From JALZHR01 sp036389695 (GTDB lineage: Bacteria; Acidobacteriota; Blastocatellia; Pyrinomonadales; Pyrinomonadaceae): DNA of 30,472 nt. Positions 16,782 to 25,280 of this stretch are shown here, piece by piece. Where the stretch lies: contig DASVWG010000109.1 in NCBI GenBank assembly GCA_036389695.1, forward strand, positions 1-30,472, read 5' to 3'. The translations under genes and the position numbers were made by a program. Positions within the stretch are counted from its first letter, which is position 1; every line of letters begins with the position of its first letter. Under the pieces are notes generated by a model. It was given only the letters and a program-made list of their open reading frames with translations, made no database searches and was not told the origin of the DNA.

Positions 16782-17030
16782 AGGAAATCCTCCGAATCGT
16801 TCTATACCTAAACCTTACCAATTCTATTAACTGTATCTTCAAACAATAATCACGGAATTAAGACGCGAGAACTCCAAAATCATCTCCTGCTGCAAAAAAG
16901 AGCGATTTTTATTTCAATAAAGGAATAAAACTAATAAATTTTAAAAAGCCAGTTTATAAAAAACGCAAAATTGCCTTGTTCAACACCTAAAATATTTCAC
17001 AAAACAACGGGGGACGGACTTATGACTAAA

Positions 17031-17059
17031 AACTTTTGTTGTATAACCGAACAAAAGTT
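17031..17059. promoter_or_regulatory. 29-base palindromic operator, probably for the ROK regulator
   Basis: Perfect 10-base arms AACTTTTGTT / AACAAAAGTT (17031-17040, 17050-17059) with a 9-base centre. The TTTGTT...AACAAA halves match the style of the xyl operator bound by Bacillus XylR, a ROK protein. It overlaps the -10 and start point of the receptor promoter, so a bound protein would repress. A 22-of-25 identical copy lies at 28100-28124. Confidence 0.7.
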
Positions 17060-17083
17060 ACTACTAATAAATTATCTTGTCAA
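17055..17083 (-). promoter_or_regulatory. Promoter of the TonB receptor gene
   Basis: On the minus strand a perfect TTGACA (17078-17083), a 17-base spacer and TAACTT (17055-17060, a weak -10). The expected start point falls inside the palindrome at 17031-17059. The weak -10 is the main doubt. Confidence 0.5.
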
Positions 17084-17178
17084 GTTTTTTGTAACAGTTT
17101 AGAAACTTAGCGGAAAAAACTTCTGATTTATTAAGATTAAATGGAAACAGGTAAGCGAGTCGTTTCTCCGAATCTGTT

Positions 17179-18369
17179 TTAGATGGAAACCAGCGCGAAT
17201 TTATCGGCAAGAACCAAACTGAAAGCTCCCATCAAGGTTGGCTGATTGCCGAGCGTCGAAGCAAAAATCCGTGTTTCGGGAACTCCCTGGCAAACAATTT
17301 CTTCCGCCGCAGATTTTACGTCCTCGGCAATCAATGACCAGCCTTTGACAATCGTCCCGCCGATGATAAAGGCTTCGGGGGAAAGTCCCTGAATTAAATT
17401 GCCGATTCCGATTCCGATATAACGGGCGGTTTGCTTCAGCGCGGAGAGAGCATTTTTGTCGCCTTCAAATGCCAAGTCCACCAGTTGAGCGAAGCTAATC
17501 CGGTGGGCGAAGCTTTGATTGCCGAGCAGTTTTGCGTAACGCGCCAGCGCGGCGCGTTCGGAAGCAAAAGCTTCCCAGCATTCTCTACTTCCGGCAGCGC
17601 AGGCGACAGGAGCCTCGGTGCCGATTGTCATATGCCCGAACTCTCCGGCGACGCCGCCTTTCCCGCGGTGAATTTGCCCGTCGAGCACGATTCCCGTCCC
17701 GATTCCGTTTTCGATAAACACCAATATAAAATCTCTCACATCGCGTATTTCAGGACGCCCGAACCATAATTCTGCCAGCGCGGCGGCATTCGCGTCGTTG
17801 TCAGCCGTGACGGGAAGTCCGGTTGCCGCCTTAATTTTTTCTATAATGTCCGGGTTATGCCACTTAAAGTGCGGGCTGTATAAAACGCGCCCTTTCTTGG
17901 CATCGACCAGCGCGGGCAGACTGACTCCGATTGCCTCAATTTTACCGCCTGTTTTATGCGAGAATTTTCGGATGCAGTCGATGACTAAAGTCGTGGTTTT
18001 TTCAACGTCCGGGTCGGTCCAAAATTCTTCCTGTTCGATTATCCGACCGGTTAAGTCGCAGGTCGCGACAATGGTTTTTACCGTTCCGATGTCGACGCCT
18101 ATCGCGATTGGCTGCGCCGTCCGAAGCGCCAGCAAAGACGGCGGTCGCCCGCCCGACGATTCGCCGTTAACTTCTTTAACGAGACCGTTTGTTCTTAATT
18201 CTTCGACGATTAAGGAAATAGTCGAACGCTGCAAATTAGTTTCGCGCGCAATCTCCGCTCGTGAGATAGGACCTTGTTCGCGAATATAGTTGAGAACGAT
18301 TTGGCGATTTATGTCACGAATCGTATTAGAACGGGCGACATTGGCATTTTTAAGATTTATACGTCTCAC
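17179..18369 (-). CDS. ROK-family transcriptional regulator (XylR/NagC-like)
   Basis: A 396-aa sugar-responsive repressor. A MarR-like winged helix-turn-helix spans about 15-75 (GPISRAEIARETNLQRSTIS), followed by GGRPP and a ROK sugar-kinase-like domain. Visible motifs are the phosphate loop GVDIGTVKT (91-99), TADNDANAAALAE (188-200), GIGTGI (222-227) and GEFGHM (242-247) with the zinc-ligand His246. The family zinc motif C-x-C-G-x-x-G-C-x-E is degenerate here: CAAGSRECWE (257-266) keeps two cysteines (257, 264) but lacks the middle one. The only in-frame start is GTG at 18369, 15 bases after an in-frame stop, and no clear Shine-Dalgarno is seen. It is divergent from the beta-mannosidase/xylose cluster, which points to control by xylose, mannose or a derived oligosaccharide. 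The exact ligand is unknown. Confidence 0.92.
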   Translation of the reverse strand: MRRINLKNANVARSNTIRDINRQIVLNYIREQGPISRAEIARETNLQRSTISLIVEELRTNGLVKEVNGESSGGRPPSLLALRTAQPIAIGVDIGTVKTIVATCDLTGRIIEQEEFWTDPDVEKTTTLVIDCIRKFSHKTGGKIEAIGVSLPALVDAKKGRVLYSPHFKWHNPDIIEKIKAATGLPVTADNDANAAALAELWFGRPEIRDVRDFILVFIENGIGTGIVLDGQIHRGKGGVAGEFGHMTIGTEAPVACAAGSRECWEAFASERAALARYAKLLGNQSFAHRISFAQLVDLAFEGDKNALSALKQTARYIGIGIGNLIQGLSPEAFIIGGTIVKGWSLIAEDVKSAAEEIVCQGVPETRIFASTLGNQPTLMGAFSLVLADKFALVSI

Positions 18370-18725
18370 GCTGTCTGCAAGTTAACGATAAAACACCTGA
18401 TTTCTAAAACTAAAATGAAGGACTGCAATTTAATAGTATTTAGCATAGCTAACGGCAAGTCAACAAATTTATTTTGTTTTATTTCGCCGACCGGATTTTT
18501 AGATTCAGTCAGCTACCAGGAAATGCTTGAAAAATTACTGACAATAAAATAGAATTTCTCCGCACCCTTTCATCTTTTGTAAACGACAACAGATTCCAGA
18601 TGTGAGCAGTATATAGTCATTGATAAGACAAATGTTGATTTGCCGGCGGCTTTTGCCTGAGACTGCAACAAAGTATTCCGAGATGCCCGATTGATTTATA
18701 TTTTTTTTAAAGAGGCGGTTGAAAG
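18370..18725. other. 356-base divergent control region, rok / beta-mannosidase
   Basis: No convincing gene. Besides the rok promoter it holds an AACAAA-TTTAT-TTTGTT inverted repeat (18462-18478) and ATCTTTTGT-5 bases-ACAACAGAT (18572-18594, eight of nine positions pairing), both reminiscent of the TTTGTT/AACAAA operators but with different geometry. A TATATT (18697-18702) just before the beta-mannosidase Shine-Dalgarno may be its -10, without a matching -35. Confidence 0.45.
18435..18463 (-). promoter_or_regulatory. Candidate rok promoter with palindrome in its spacer
   Basis: On the minus strand TTGACT (18458-18463), 17 bases, AATACT (18435-18440), about 65 bases before the GTG start. The spacer carries the palindrome TTAGC-ATA-GCTAA (18440-18452, plus-strand reading), a possible autoregulatory site. 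A 12-of-13 copy occurs at 28228-28240. Confidence 0.4.
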
Positions 18726-21272
18726 ATGAAAATTTTATGGTTGGCGCTAATCTTAGTTTTTTATGCCGCCGAATCGACATTAGCCCAATCCGGCAGCGCG
18801 GCGGCAGCGAAAATTCCCCTGCGCTCAAACTGGAAATTTCGCGAGGTCGGCAAATCCGACTGGCGACCGGCAACCGTTCCCGGCAGCATTCACACAGACT
18901 TACTCGCCAATAAGTTGATTGAAGACCCGTTTTACCGCGACAACGAAAAAAACCTCCAGTGGATCGGCAAAACGGATTGGGAATACGAGACGGCGTTTCA
19001 GATTTCGCCCGAAATGCTCGGGCGTCGGAATCTGGAAATTGTTTTTGAAGGTCTTGATACTTACGCCGACGTTTTTCTGAACGATAAACCGATTCTCGAC
19101 GCCGACAATATGTTCAGGACGTGGCGCGTGAACATTAAAAATGCCGCCAAACCGGGCGAGAACGTTCTGCGGATAAGGTTTCGCTCGCCGATTAACGAGA
19201 TTTTGCCGCTGATGAAAAAGCTCGATTACGAGCTGCCGGCAGTCAATGACCAGGGCGAAAAAACTTCGCCTTACACGCGCAAAGCGCCTTATCAATACGG
19301 CTGGGATTGGGGACCGAGGTTTGTCACGAGCGGCGTTTGGAAGCCCGTCAATTTAGTCGTCTGGGACGATGCGCGAATCGAAGATTTACACATTAAACAA
19401 AACAAGCTTTTGAAAGAAACGGCGGATTTAACCGCCGTCGTCGAAGTCGTCGCTTCAAATTCGGTTGAGGCGACGCTCGAAATCGAAAATCTGAATGACA
19501 AACAAACGGTAGCGACGCGGGCAATAAAATTAAATCCGGGCGTTAATAAAATCGAGCTTGATTTTGCGCTGAAAAATCCCAGACTCTGGTATCCGGTCGG
19601 ATTGGGCGAGCAGGCGCTCTATAATTTCAAGGCGCGGGTTTTCGTCAATAAAAAACAGCTTGACGAGCGGACAAAGCGAACCGGCTTGCGCCACCTGGAG
19701 CTAAGACAAAAGCCCGACCGGCACGGCATCAGCTTCGAGTTTATCGTCAATGGAATTCCGGTTTTCGGGCGCGGCGCAAACTGGATTCCGGCTGACATCT
19801 TCCCGGCGCGCGTCACGAAAGAAAAATATAAAAATCTTTTGACTTCGCTGCGCGAGGCAAATATGAATATGATTCGCGTCTGGGGCGGCGGCATTTACGA
19901 GGACGATTATTTTTACGATTTGGCGGACGAGATGGGACTGTTAATCTGGCAGGATTTTATGTTCGCGTGCAGTATGTATCCGGGCGACGAAAAATTTCTG
20001 CAAAACGTCCGGTATGAGGCGATTGACAATATCAAACGCCTGAGAAATCACCCTTCAATCGTTCTCTGGTGCGGCAATAATGAAATCGAAACCGCCTGGG
20101 CGCATTGGGGTTGGAAAGAAAGACTGCCGAATCATCTCTGGGATGATTATCTAAAACTTTTCGTCCGGCTTTTAGGCGAAGTGACGGCGCAATACGATTC
20201 GTCGCGCCCGTATTGGCAAAGCAGTCCGAGTTCGAATTTTCAGGCTGATTCCGATTCGCAAAAGATAGGCGACACGCATTACTGGGAAGTCTGGCACGCC
20301 GAAAAGCCTTATACCGAATACGAAAAACAGTTTCCGCGCTTTATGAGCGAATACGGTTTCCAGTCGTTTCCCGAGCTGGAAACCGTTAAAACTTACACGA
20401 CGGAAGAAGACCGCAAAAGCATCGAGACGCCGGTAATGCTGGCGCACCAGCGTCACCCGCGCGGCAATCAGTTAGTGCGCCAATATATGCTGCGCGAATA
20501 CAAAGAGCCGAAAGACTTCGAGTCTTTCCTTTACGTCAGCCAGGTTTTGCAGGCGCAGGGCATAAAAATCGGCGCGGAGCATTTCCGGCGCATAAGCCCC
20601 AGAAATATGGGTTCGCTTTACTGGCAGGCAAACGACTGCTGGCAGGTCGCTTCATGGTCGGCGATGGATTATTTCGGTCGCTGGAAGGCGCTGATGTATT
20701 ACACGAAACGCTTTTACGAGCCGCTCTTAATTTCGCCTCACGTCGATGAAGGCAGGATGAATTTTTATGTCGTCTCGGATTTTCCCGAAACGAAAAAAGC
20801 CGAGCTTGCGTGGCGATTGATTGATTTAAGCGGTCAGGAATTAAAGGCGAAAACAATCGATTTAACAATCGAGCCGCTCAAGGGAAAATCTTACGCCGGC
20901 GTGCCCGTCGAAGAAATGCTCAGCGGCGCGGATGCCGGAAGCGTCGTGCTTTTAGCCGAGTTAAAATCCGGCGGCAGAACCGTTTCGACGAATCAATATT
21001 ATTTCAAGCCGTTTAAGGAAATGGCGTTTCCGAAACCGGATATAAAAACGGAAATCTCGCCCGTCGCAAACGGTTTCAAGATAAAAATCTTTTCCGACAA
21101 AGTGGCGCGCGCCGTTTATCTATACGGTTTTACCGAAGGTTTTTTCGCGGACAATTATTTCGATTTGATTCCGGGAAAGCCTCTGGAAATCGAATACCGC
21201 GCCGCGCGGAAAATGAGCATTGACGAATTTCGCCGGAAATTGAAAGTCCGCTCGCTGGCGGACGCTTTTTAA
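18726..21272 (+). CDS. GH2 beta-mannosidase, secreted
   Basis: An 848-aa exported exo-enzyme that releases mannose from the non-reducing ends of manno-oligosaccharides. A signal peptide spans 1-20 (AESTLA-Q). The GH2 sugar-binding jelly roll is at about 30-210 (YGWDWGPRFVTSGVWKPV), an immunoglobulin-like domain at about 215-330, and the catalytic barrel at about 335-690. NMIRVWGGGIYEDDYFYD (381-398) precedes IVLWCGNNEIE with acid/base E453, and FMSEYGFQSFPE carries the nucleophile E542. These two motifs distinguish beta-mannosidases from GH2 beta-galactosidases. The C-terminal part has mannosidase-type Ig domains. AGAGG lies ten bases before the ATG. It is the first gene of the plus-strand cluster, 58 bases before the GH3 gene, and divergent from the ROK regulator. 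Confidence 0.94.
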   Translation: MKILWLALILVFYAAESTLAQSGSAAAAKIPLRSNWKFREVGKSDWRPATVPGSIHTDLLANKLIEDPFYRDNEKNLQWIGKTDWEYETAFQISPEMLGRRNLEIVFEGLDTYADVFLNDKPILDADNMFRTWRVNIKNAAKPGENVLRIRFRSPINEILPLMKKLDYELPAVNDQGEKTSPYTRKAPYQYGWDWGPRFVTSGVWKPVNLVVWDDARIEDLHIKQNKLLKETADLTAVVEVVASNSVEATLEIENLNDKQTVATRAIKLNPGVNKIELDFALKNPRLWYPVGLGEQALYNFKARVFVNKKQLDERTKRTGLRHLELRQKPDRHGISFEFIVNGIPVFGRGANWIPADIFPARVTKEKYKNLLTSLREANMNMIRVWGGGIYEDDYFYDLADEMGLLIWQDFMFACSMYPGDEKFLQNVRYEAIDNIKRLRNHPSIVLWCGNNEIETAWAHWGWKERLPNHLWDDYLKLFVRLLGEVTAQYDSSRPYWQSSPSSNFQADSDSQKIGDTHYWEVWHAEKPYTEYEKQFPRFMSEYGFQSFPELETVKTYTTEEDRKSIETPVMLAHQRHPRGNQLVRQYMLREYKEPKDFESFLYVSQVLQAQGIKIGAEHFRRISPRNMGSLYWQANDCWQVASWSAMDYFGRWKALMYYTKRFYEPLLISPHVDEGRMNFYVVSDFPETKKAELAWRLIDLSGQELKAKTIDLTIEPLKGKSYAGVPVEEMLSGADAGSVVLLAELKSGGRTVSTNQYYFKPFKEMAFPKPDIKTEISPVANGFKIKIFSDKVARAVYLYGFTEGFFADNYFDLIPGKPLEIEYRAARKMSIDEFRRKLKVRSLADAF

Positions 21273-21330
21273 GTTTTTTTCAGACGAATTATTGAGGACA
21301 AGAGTCTTTCAGAGGCTTTAGCGTAAAAAA

Positions 21331-23736
21331 ATGAAAATATTCAAAGCAAAATCTAGAAATTCGCGGTACAGGTTTTTAATTGCCATAATTTTTATGGTGT
21401 GTTTCGTCAGCACAAATTTTCAAATGCCGAAATCGAAAGCGCAGCAGCAAATGCCGTATAAAAACGCGAATCTCCCGATTGACGAGCGCGTTAAGGATTT
21501 GCTCGCGCGGATGACTCTGGAAGAAAAGACGGCGCAGATGATGTGCCTCTGGATGGAAAAACCGAACGATAACAGTCGCGTGCCGAAAGAAAAGCAGCCG
21601 GGCGGCGGCGAATTTTCGCCCGCGCTTGCCAAAGAAAAAATGCCGCACGGCATCGGACAGTTTGCGCGCCAGCGCGAATACCGAAACGCGCGTCGCTCCG
21701 CCGAATACGCCAACGCCGCGCAGAAATGGCTGCTCGAAAACACGCGTCTGGGAATTCCGGCGGTTTTTCACGACGAGATTCTGCACGGCACGATGGGCGA
21801 AGGCGCGACCGTTTTTCCCGTTCCGCTCTCGCTCGCGTCGAGTTGGGACACGGATTTAATCAGTCGCGTTTTCACTGTCGCCGCGCGTCAAACCAGAATT
21901 CGCGGCACGCATCACGTTCTCGGACCGAATATGGATTTAGCCCGCGAAGCGCGCTGGGGCAGGACTGAAGAAACTTACGGCGAAGACCCTTATCTGACTT
22001 CGCGGATGATTGTCGCGCTCGTCAAAGCCGCGCAGGGAAATGCGACTTATCAAAACCCGAAAATCGACGACGCGCACGTTATCGCCACCGGAAAACATTT
22101 CGCCGGACACGGGCAGCCCGAAGGCGGAACGAATATCGCGCCGGTTAATTTATCGGAAAGACTTTTGCGCGAAACGCATTTCAGACCGTTCGAGGCGGCG
22201 GTCAAAGAAGCTAATCTTTTCAGCATTATGCCCGCGTATCACGAAATCGACGGCGTTCCGGTTCACGCTAACCGCTGGCTTTTGGAAAAGGTTCTGCGGG
22301 AAGAATGGGAATTCAAAGGCACGGTTGTCTCCGATTATTACGCGATGACGCAGCTTCAGGAACATCACCGCGTCGCCGTCGATTTAGCCGACGCCGCTCA
22401 TCAGGCGCTCGTCGCCGGACTCGACGTCGAGCTGCCCGACCCGAACGTCAATAAAACTTTGGTCGCGCAGGTGAAAGCCGGAAAGATTCCCGAAAGCCTG
22501 ATTGACCGCGCGGTTTCGCGGATTCTTTATCAAAAATTTCAGCTCGGACTTTTTGAAAACCCGTATGTCGATGCGGAAAAAGCCGAGCGAATGACCGACA
22601 CGACGGAAGATAGAAATCTGGCGGCGGAAGCGGCGCGGCGCTCGATTGTGCTTTTGAAAAACGAAAAAAACACTTTGCCGCTCGATAGAACGAAATTAAA
22701 ATCCGTCGCCGTCATCGGTCCGAACGCCGACCGCGCGCATCTCGGCGGCTACACCGACCCGAATCCGCCGCGCACCGTCTCTATTCTGGAAGGCGTGAAA
22801 AACAAGCTCGGCAATGCCGTCAGAGTAAATTACGCCGAAGGCGTGAAAATCACGAAAGAAGGCGGCAACTGGTTCGGCGATACGGCGACTTTGAACGACG
22901 CGGCGAGCGACCAAAAATTGATTGACGAAGCCGTCCGGATGGCAAATAATTCCGACGCCGTGATTCTGGTCATCGGCGGCAACGAGGACACGAACAAGGA
23001 AGGCTGGGCGGAAAATCATCTCGGCGACCGCGACTCGCTGGAGCTCGTCGGCAGACAAAACGATTTGGTCAGAGCCGTTTTAGCGACCGGCAAACCGACT
23101 GTCGTTTTTCTGATTAATTCGGGACCTTTATCAATCAATTACGTCGCCGAAAATGTTCCGGCGATTCTGGAAGGCTTTTATCTCGGCGAAGAAACGGGAA
23201 CCGCCGCGGCAGACGTTATTTTCGGCGATTACAATCCGGGCGGGAAGCTTCCGGTCTCGTTTCCGCGCTCCGCCGGACAGCTTCCGATTTATTACAACCG
23301 GAAACCGTCGGCGAAACGCGGCTATCTGTTTTCGACGACCGCGCCGCTTTTCCCGTTCGGCTACGGCTTGAGCTACACGACGTTCAAATATTCGAATTTG
23401 AAAATCACGCAGCCGAAAATCAAGGCGAATGAAGAAACGACCGTCACGGTTGAAATTACGAATACCGGAAAACTGCGCGGCGATGAAGTCGCGCAAATGT
23501 ATCTGCGCGATGAAGTTAGCTCCGTTACGCGTCCAATCAAAGAGCTCAAGGATTTCGCCCGGATTTCGCTAAAGCCGGGCGAAACGAAAACGGTTACTTT
23601 TACAATCACGCCGGAAAAGCTACAGTTTTATAATCGCGAGATGCAGCGTGTTGTCGAACCCGGCAAATTTCAAATTATGGTCGGCGGAAATTCAATCGAT
23701 TTGATAAACGCGCAGCTTGAGGTGACAGGAAATTAA
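21331..23736 (+). CDS. GH3 beta-xylosidase / beta-glucosidase, exported
   Basis: An 801-aa exo-enzyme. The N-terminus has a hydrophobic segment (FLIAIIFMVCFVSTNF, 15-30) ending near KSKA-Q, a signal peptide. The GH3 N-domain spans about 50-420 with KHFAGHGQPEGGTN (255-268) and the nucleophile motif TVVSDYYAM, D335. The C-domain runs from about 435 (RRSIVLLKNEKNTLPL), and a fibronectin-III-like domain follows (about 690-795, EMQRVVEPGKFQIMVGG). The SDYYAM form and the neighbouring xylB/xylA make beta-xylosidase the best guess; beta-glucosidase is the alternative. It is 58 bases after the beta-mannosidase and 35 bases before xylB, so it is in the same transcript. It differs from the other GH3 of the window in nucleophile motif and insertions. 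Confidence 0.92.
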   Translation: MKIFKAKSRNSRYRFLIAIIFMVCFVSTNFQMPKSKAQQQMPYKNANLPIDERVKDLLARMTLEEKTAQMMCLWMEKPNDNSRVPKEKQPGGGEFSPALAKEKMPHGIGQFARQREYRNARRSAEYANAAQKWLLENTRLGIPAVFHDEILHGTMGEGATVFPVPLSLASSWDTDLISRVFTVAARQTRIRGTHHVLGPNMDLAREARWGRTEETYGEDPYLTSRMIVALVKAAQGNATYQNPKIDDAHVIATGKHFAGHGQPEGGTNIAPVNLSERLLRETHFRPFEAAVKEANLFSIMPAYHEIDGVPVHANRWLLEKVLREEWEFKGTVVSDYYAMTQLQEHHRVAVDLADAAHQALVAGLDVELPDPNVNKTLVAQVKAGKIPESLIDRAVSRILYQKFQLGLFENPYVDAEKAERMTDTTEDRNLAAEAARRSIVLLKNEKNTLPLDRTKLKSVAVIGPNADRAHLGGYTDPNPPRTVSILEGVKNKLGNAVRVNYAEGVKITKEGGNWFGDTATLNDAASDQKLIDEAVRMANNSDAVILVIGGNEDTNKEGWAENHLGDRDSLELVGRQNDLVRAVLATGKPTVVFLINSGPLSINYVAENVPAILEGFYLGEETGTAAADVIFGDYNPGGKLPVSFPRSAGQLPIYYNRKPSAKRGYLFSTTAPLFPFGYGLSYTTFKYSNLKITQPKIKANEETTVTVEITNTGKLRGDEVAQMYLRDEVSSVTRPIKELKDFARISLKPGETKTVTFTITPEKLQFYNREMQRVVEPGKFQIMVGGNSIDLINAQLEVTGN

Positions 23737-23771
23737 GTCTCGATTTTATTTTTGAGATTTCCAGAGAGCCA

Positions 23772-25262
23772 ATGAATTTTCTCGGAATAGATGTCGGAAC
23801 CGGCGGCACGCGCGCTGTTTTGATTGATGAAAACGGAAAAATTATCGCGGCGGCAACCGCCGAGCACGAAGCATTTGCGTCGCCCGAAATCGGTTGGGCA
23901 GAGCAATCGCCCGATGATTGGTGGCGGGCGACGGTTTCGGCGATTCGCGGAGTTTTGCAGAACGCGGACGCCGATGCAATCGGCGCAATCAGCTTTTCCG
24001 GTCAGATGCACGGCTCGGTTTTGCTCGACGAAACGGACAAGCCTCTGCGCCCGGCGCTTTTGTGGTGCGACCAGCGGACGGAGAAACAATGCCGCGAAAT
24101 TACCGAAAAGCTCGGCGCTGAAAATTTAATAAAGCTGGTTTCCAATCCGGCGGTGACGGGTTTTACTTTGCCCAAACTTTTGTGGGTCAGAGAAAACGAG
24201 CCGGAAATCTGGAAGCGTGTAAAAACGGTTCTGCTGCCGAAAGATTACGTTCGCCTGCGTCTTTCCGGCGACAAAGCGTCAGATGTCGCCGATTCTTCCG
24301 GCACGCTTTTTTTCGACGTGAAAAATCGCCGTTGGTCGAGCGAAATACTCGACCGTCTCGAAATCGATAAAGCCGTATTGCCCGAAGTTTACGAATCAAT
24401 CGGGATAACCGGAAAAATTTCAAAACCGGCGGCGGAAGAGACCGGCTTGAAAGCGGGAACGCTAATCGTCGCGGGCGCGGGCGACAACGCGGCGGGCGCA
24501 ATCGGAATGGGCGTCACGCGTGCCGGAACGGTCAGCGCGACGATTGGAACTTCCGGCGTCGTGTTTGGCGTGACCGAACAGCCAAAGCTGGATTTGAAAG
24601 GTCGTATTCATACGCTCTGCCACGCTATACCGCAGCGCTGGCACAACACGGGCGTCACACTCGCCGCCGGGCTTTCGCTCAAATGGTTTCGAGAGAATTT
24701 CGGCTGTCGCGGAGAAAGTTTTGACGATTTGGCTGATGAAGCGGCGAAAATCGTTTCGGGTTCAAACGGCGCAATCTGGCTGCCGTACCTGATGGGCGAG
24801 CGGACGCCGCATCTGGACGCAGCGGCGCGCGCCGCGTTCGTCGGTTTGACGGCAAGCCACACGCGGGCGCATTTCGTGCGGGCGGTGATGGAAGGCGTGG
24901 CTTTCAGCCTGCGCGATTCAATCGAGATTTTTCGTGACCTTGGAGCGCCCGTCGAAACGATTCGTCTGGGCGGCGGCGGCGCAAAATCGAAGCTCTGGCG
25001 GCAGATTCAGGCAGACGTTTACGGGCAGGCGGTCGAGATTCCGGAAGCCGACGAGGGCGCGGCTTTCGGTGCGGCGGTCTTAGCCGGAGTCGGCGCGGGC
25101 GCCTGGAATTCGGTTGACGAGGCGTGCGAAAAAACGATTCGCGTGAAAGAAAAAATCGAACCCGACGCCCGCTCGGTCGAAAAGTTAAATCGCAATTATG
25201 AAGCGTATAAAATGCTTTATTCCGCCATTCGTCCGGCGATGAAAATTATTACTAAGAATTAG
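23772..25262 (+). CDS. xylB: Xylulokinase
   Basis: A 496-aa cytoplasmic FGGY-family kinase phosphorylating D-xylulose with ATP to D-xylulose 5-phosphate. Motifs are the N-terminal phosphate loop GIDVGTGGTRA (5-15), the xylulose-specific FSGQMHGSVLLD (75-86, QMH 78-80), LLWCDQRT (97-103), and AGAGDNAAGAIGMG with catalytic Asp238. The C-terminal ATP site reads RLGGGGAKSKLWRQIQADVYG. Length is normal for XylB. It is followed after 18 bases by xylose isomerase, the usual order of reactions in reverse. Symbol given because sequence and neighbour agree. Confidence 0.95.
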   Translation: MNFLGIDVGTGGTRAVLIDENGKIIAAATAEHEAFASPEIGWAEQSPDDWWRATVSAIRGVLQNADADAIGAISFSGQMHGSVLLDETDKPLRPALLWCDQRTEKQCREITEKLGAENLIKLVSNPAVTGFTLPKLLWVRENEPEIWKRVKTVLLPKDYVRLRLSGDKASDVADSSGTLFFDVKNRRWSSEILDRLEIDKAVLPEVYESIGITGKISKPAAEETGLKAGTLIVAGAGDNAAGAIGMGVTRAGTVSATIGTSGVVFGVTEQPKLDLKGRIHTLCHAIPQRWHNTGVTLAAGLSLKWFRENFGCRGESFDDLADEAAKIVSGSNGAIWLPYLMGERTPHLDAAARAAFVGLTASHTRAHFVRAVMEGVAFSLRDSIEIFRDLGAPVETIRLGGGGAKSKLWRQIQADVYGQAVEIPEADEGAAFGAAVLAGVGAGAWNSVDEACEKTIRVKEKIEPDARSVEKLNRNYEAYKMLYSAIRPAMKIITKN

Positions 25263-25280
25263 ATTTGAGGAGTTAAAAAT

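Larger units (their letters stand above)
16754..17178. other. 425-base intergenic region between TonB receptor and ROK gene
   Basis: Very AT-rich. On the minus strand it holds the receptor promoter, its palindromic operator and a leader of about 290 bases, ending in the small leader ORF. I see no protein-coding sequence beyond that leader ORF and no recognisable structured RNA in the leader. Confidence 0.6.
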
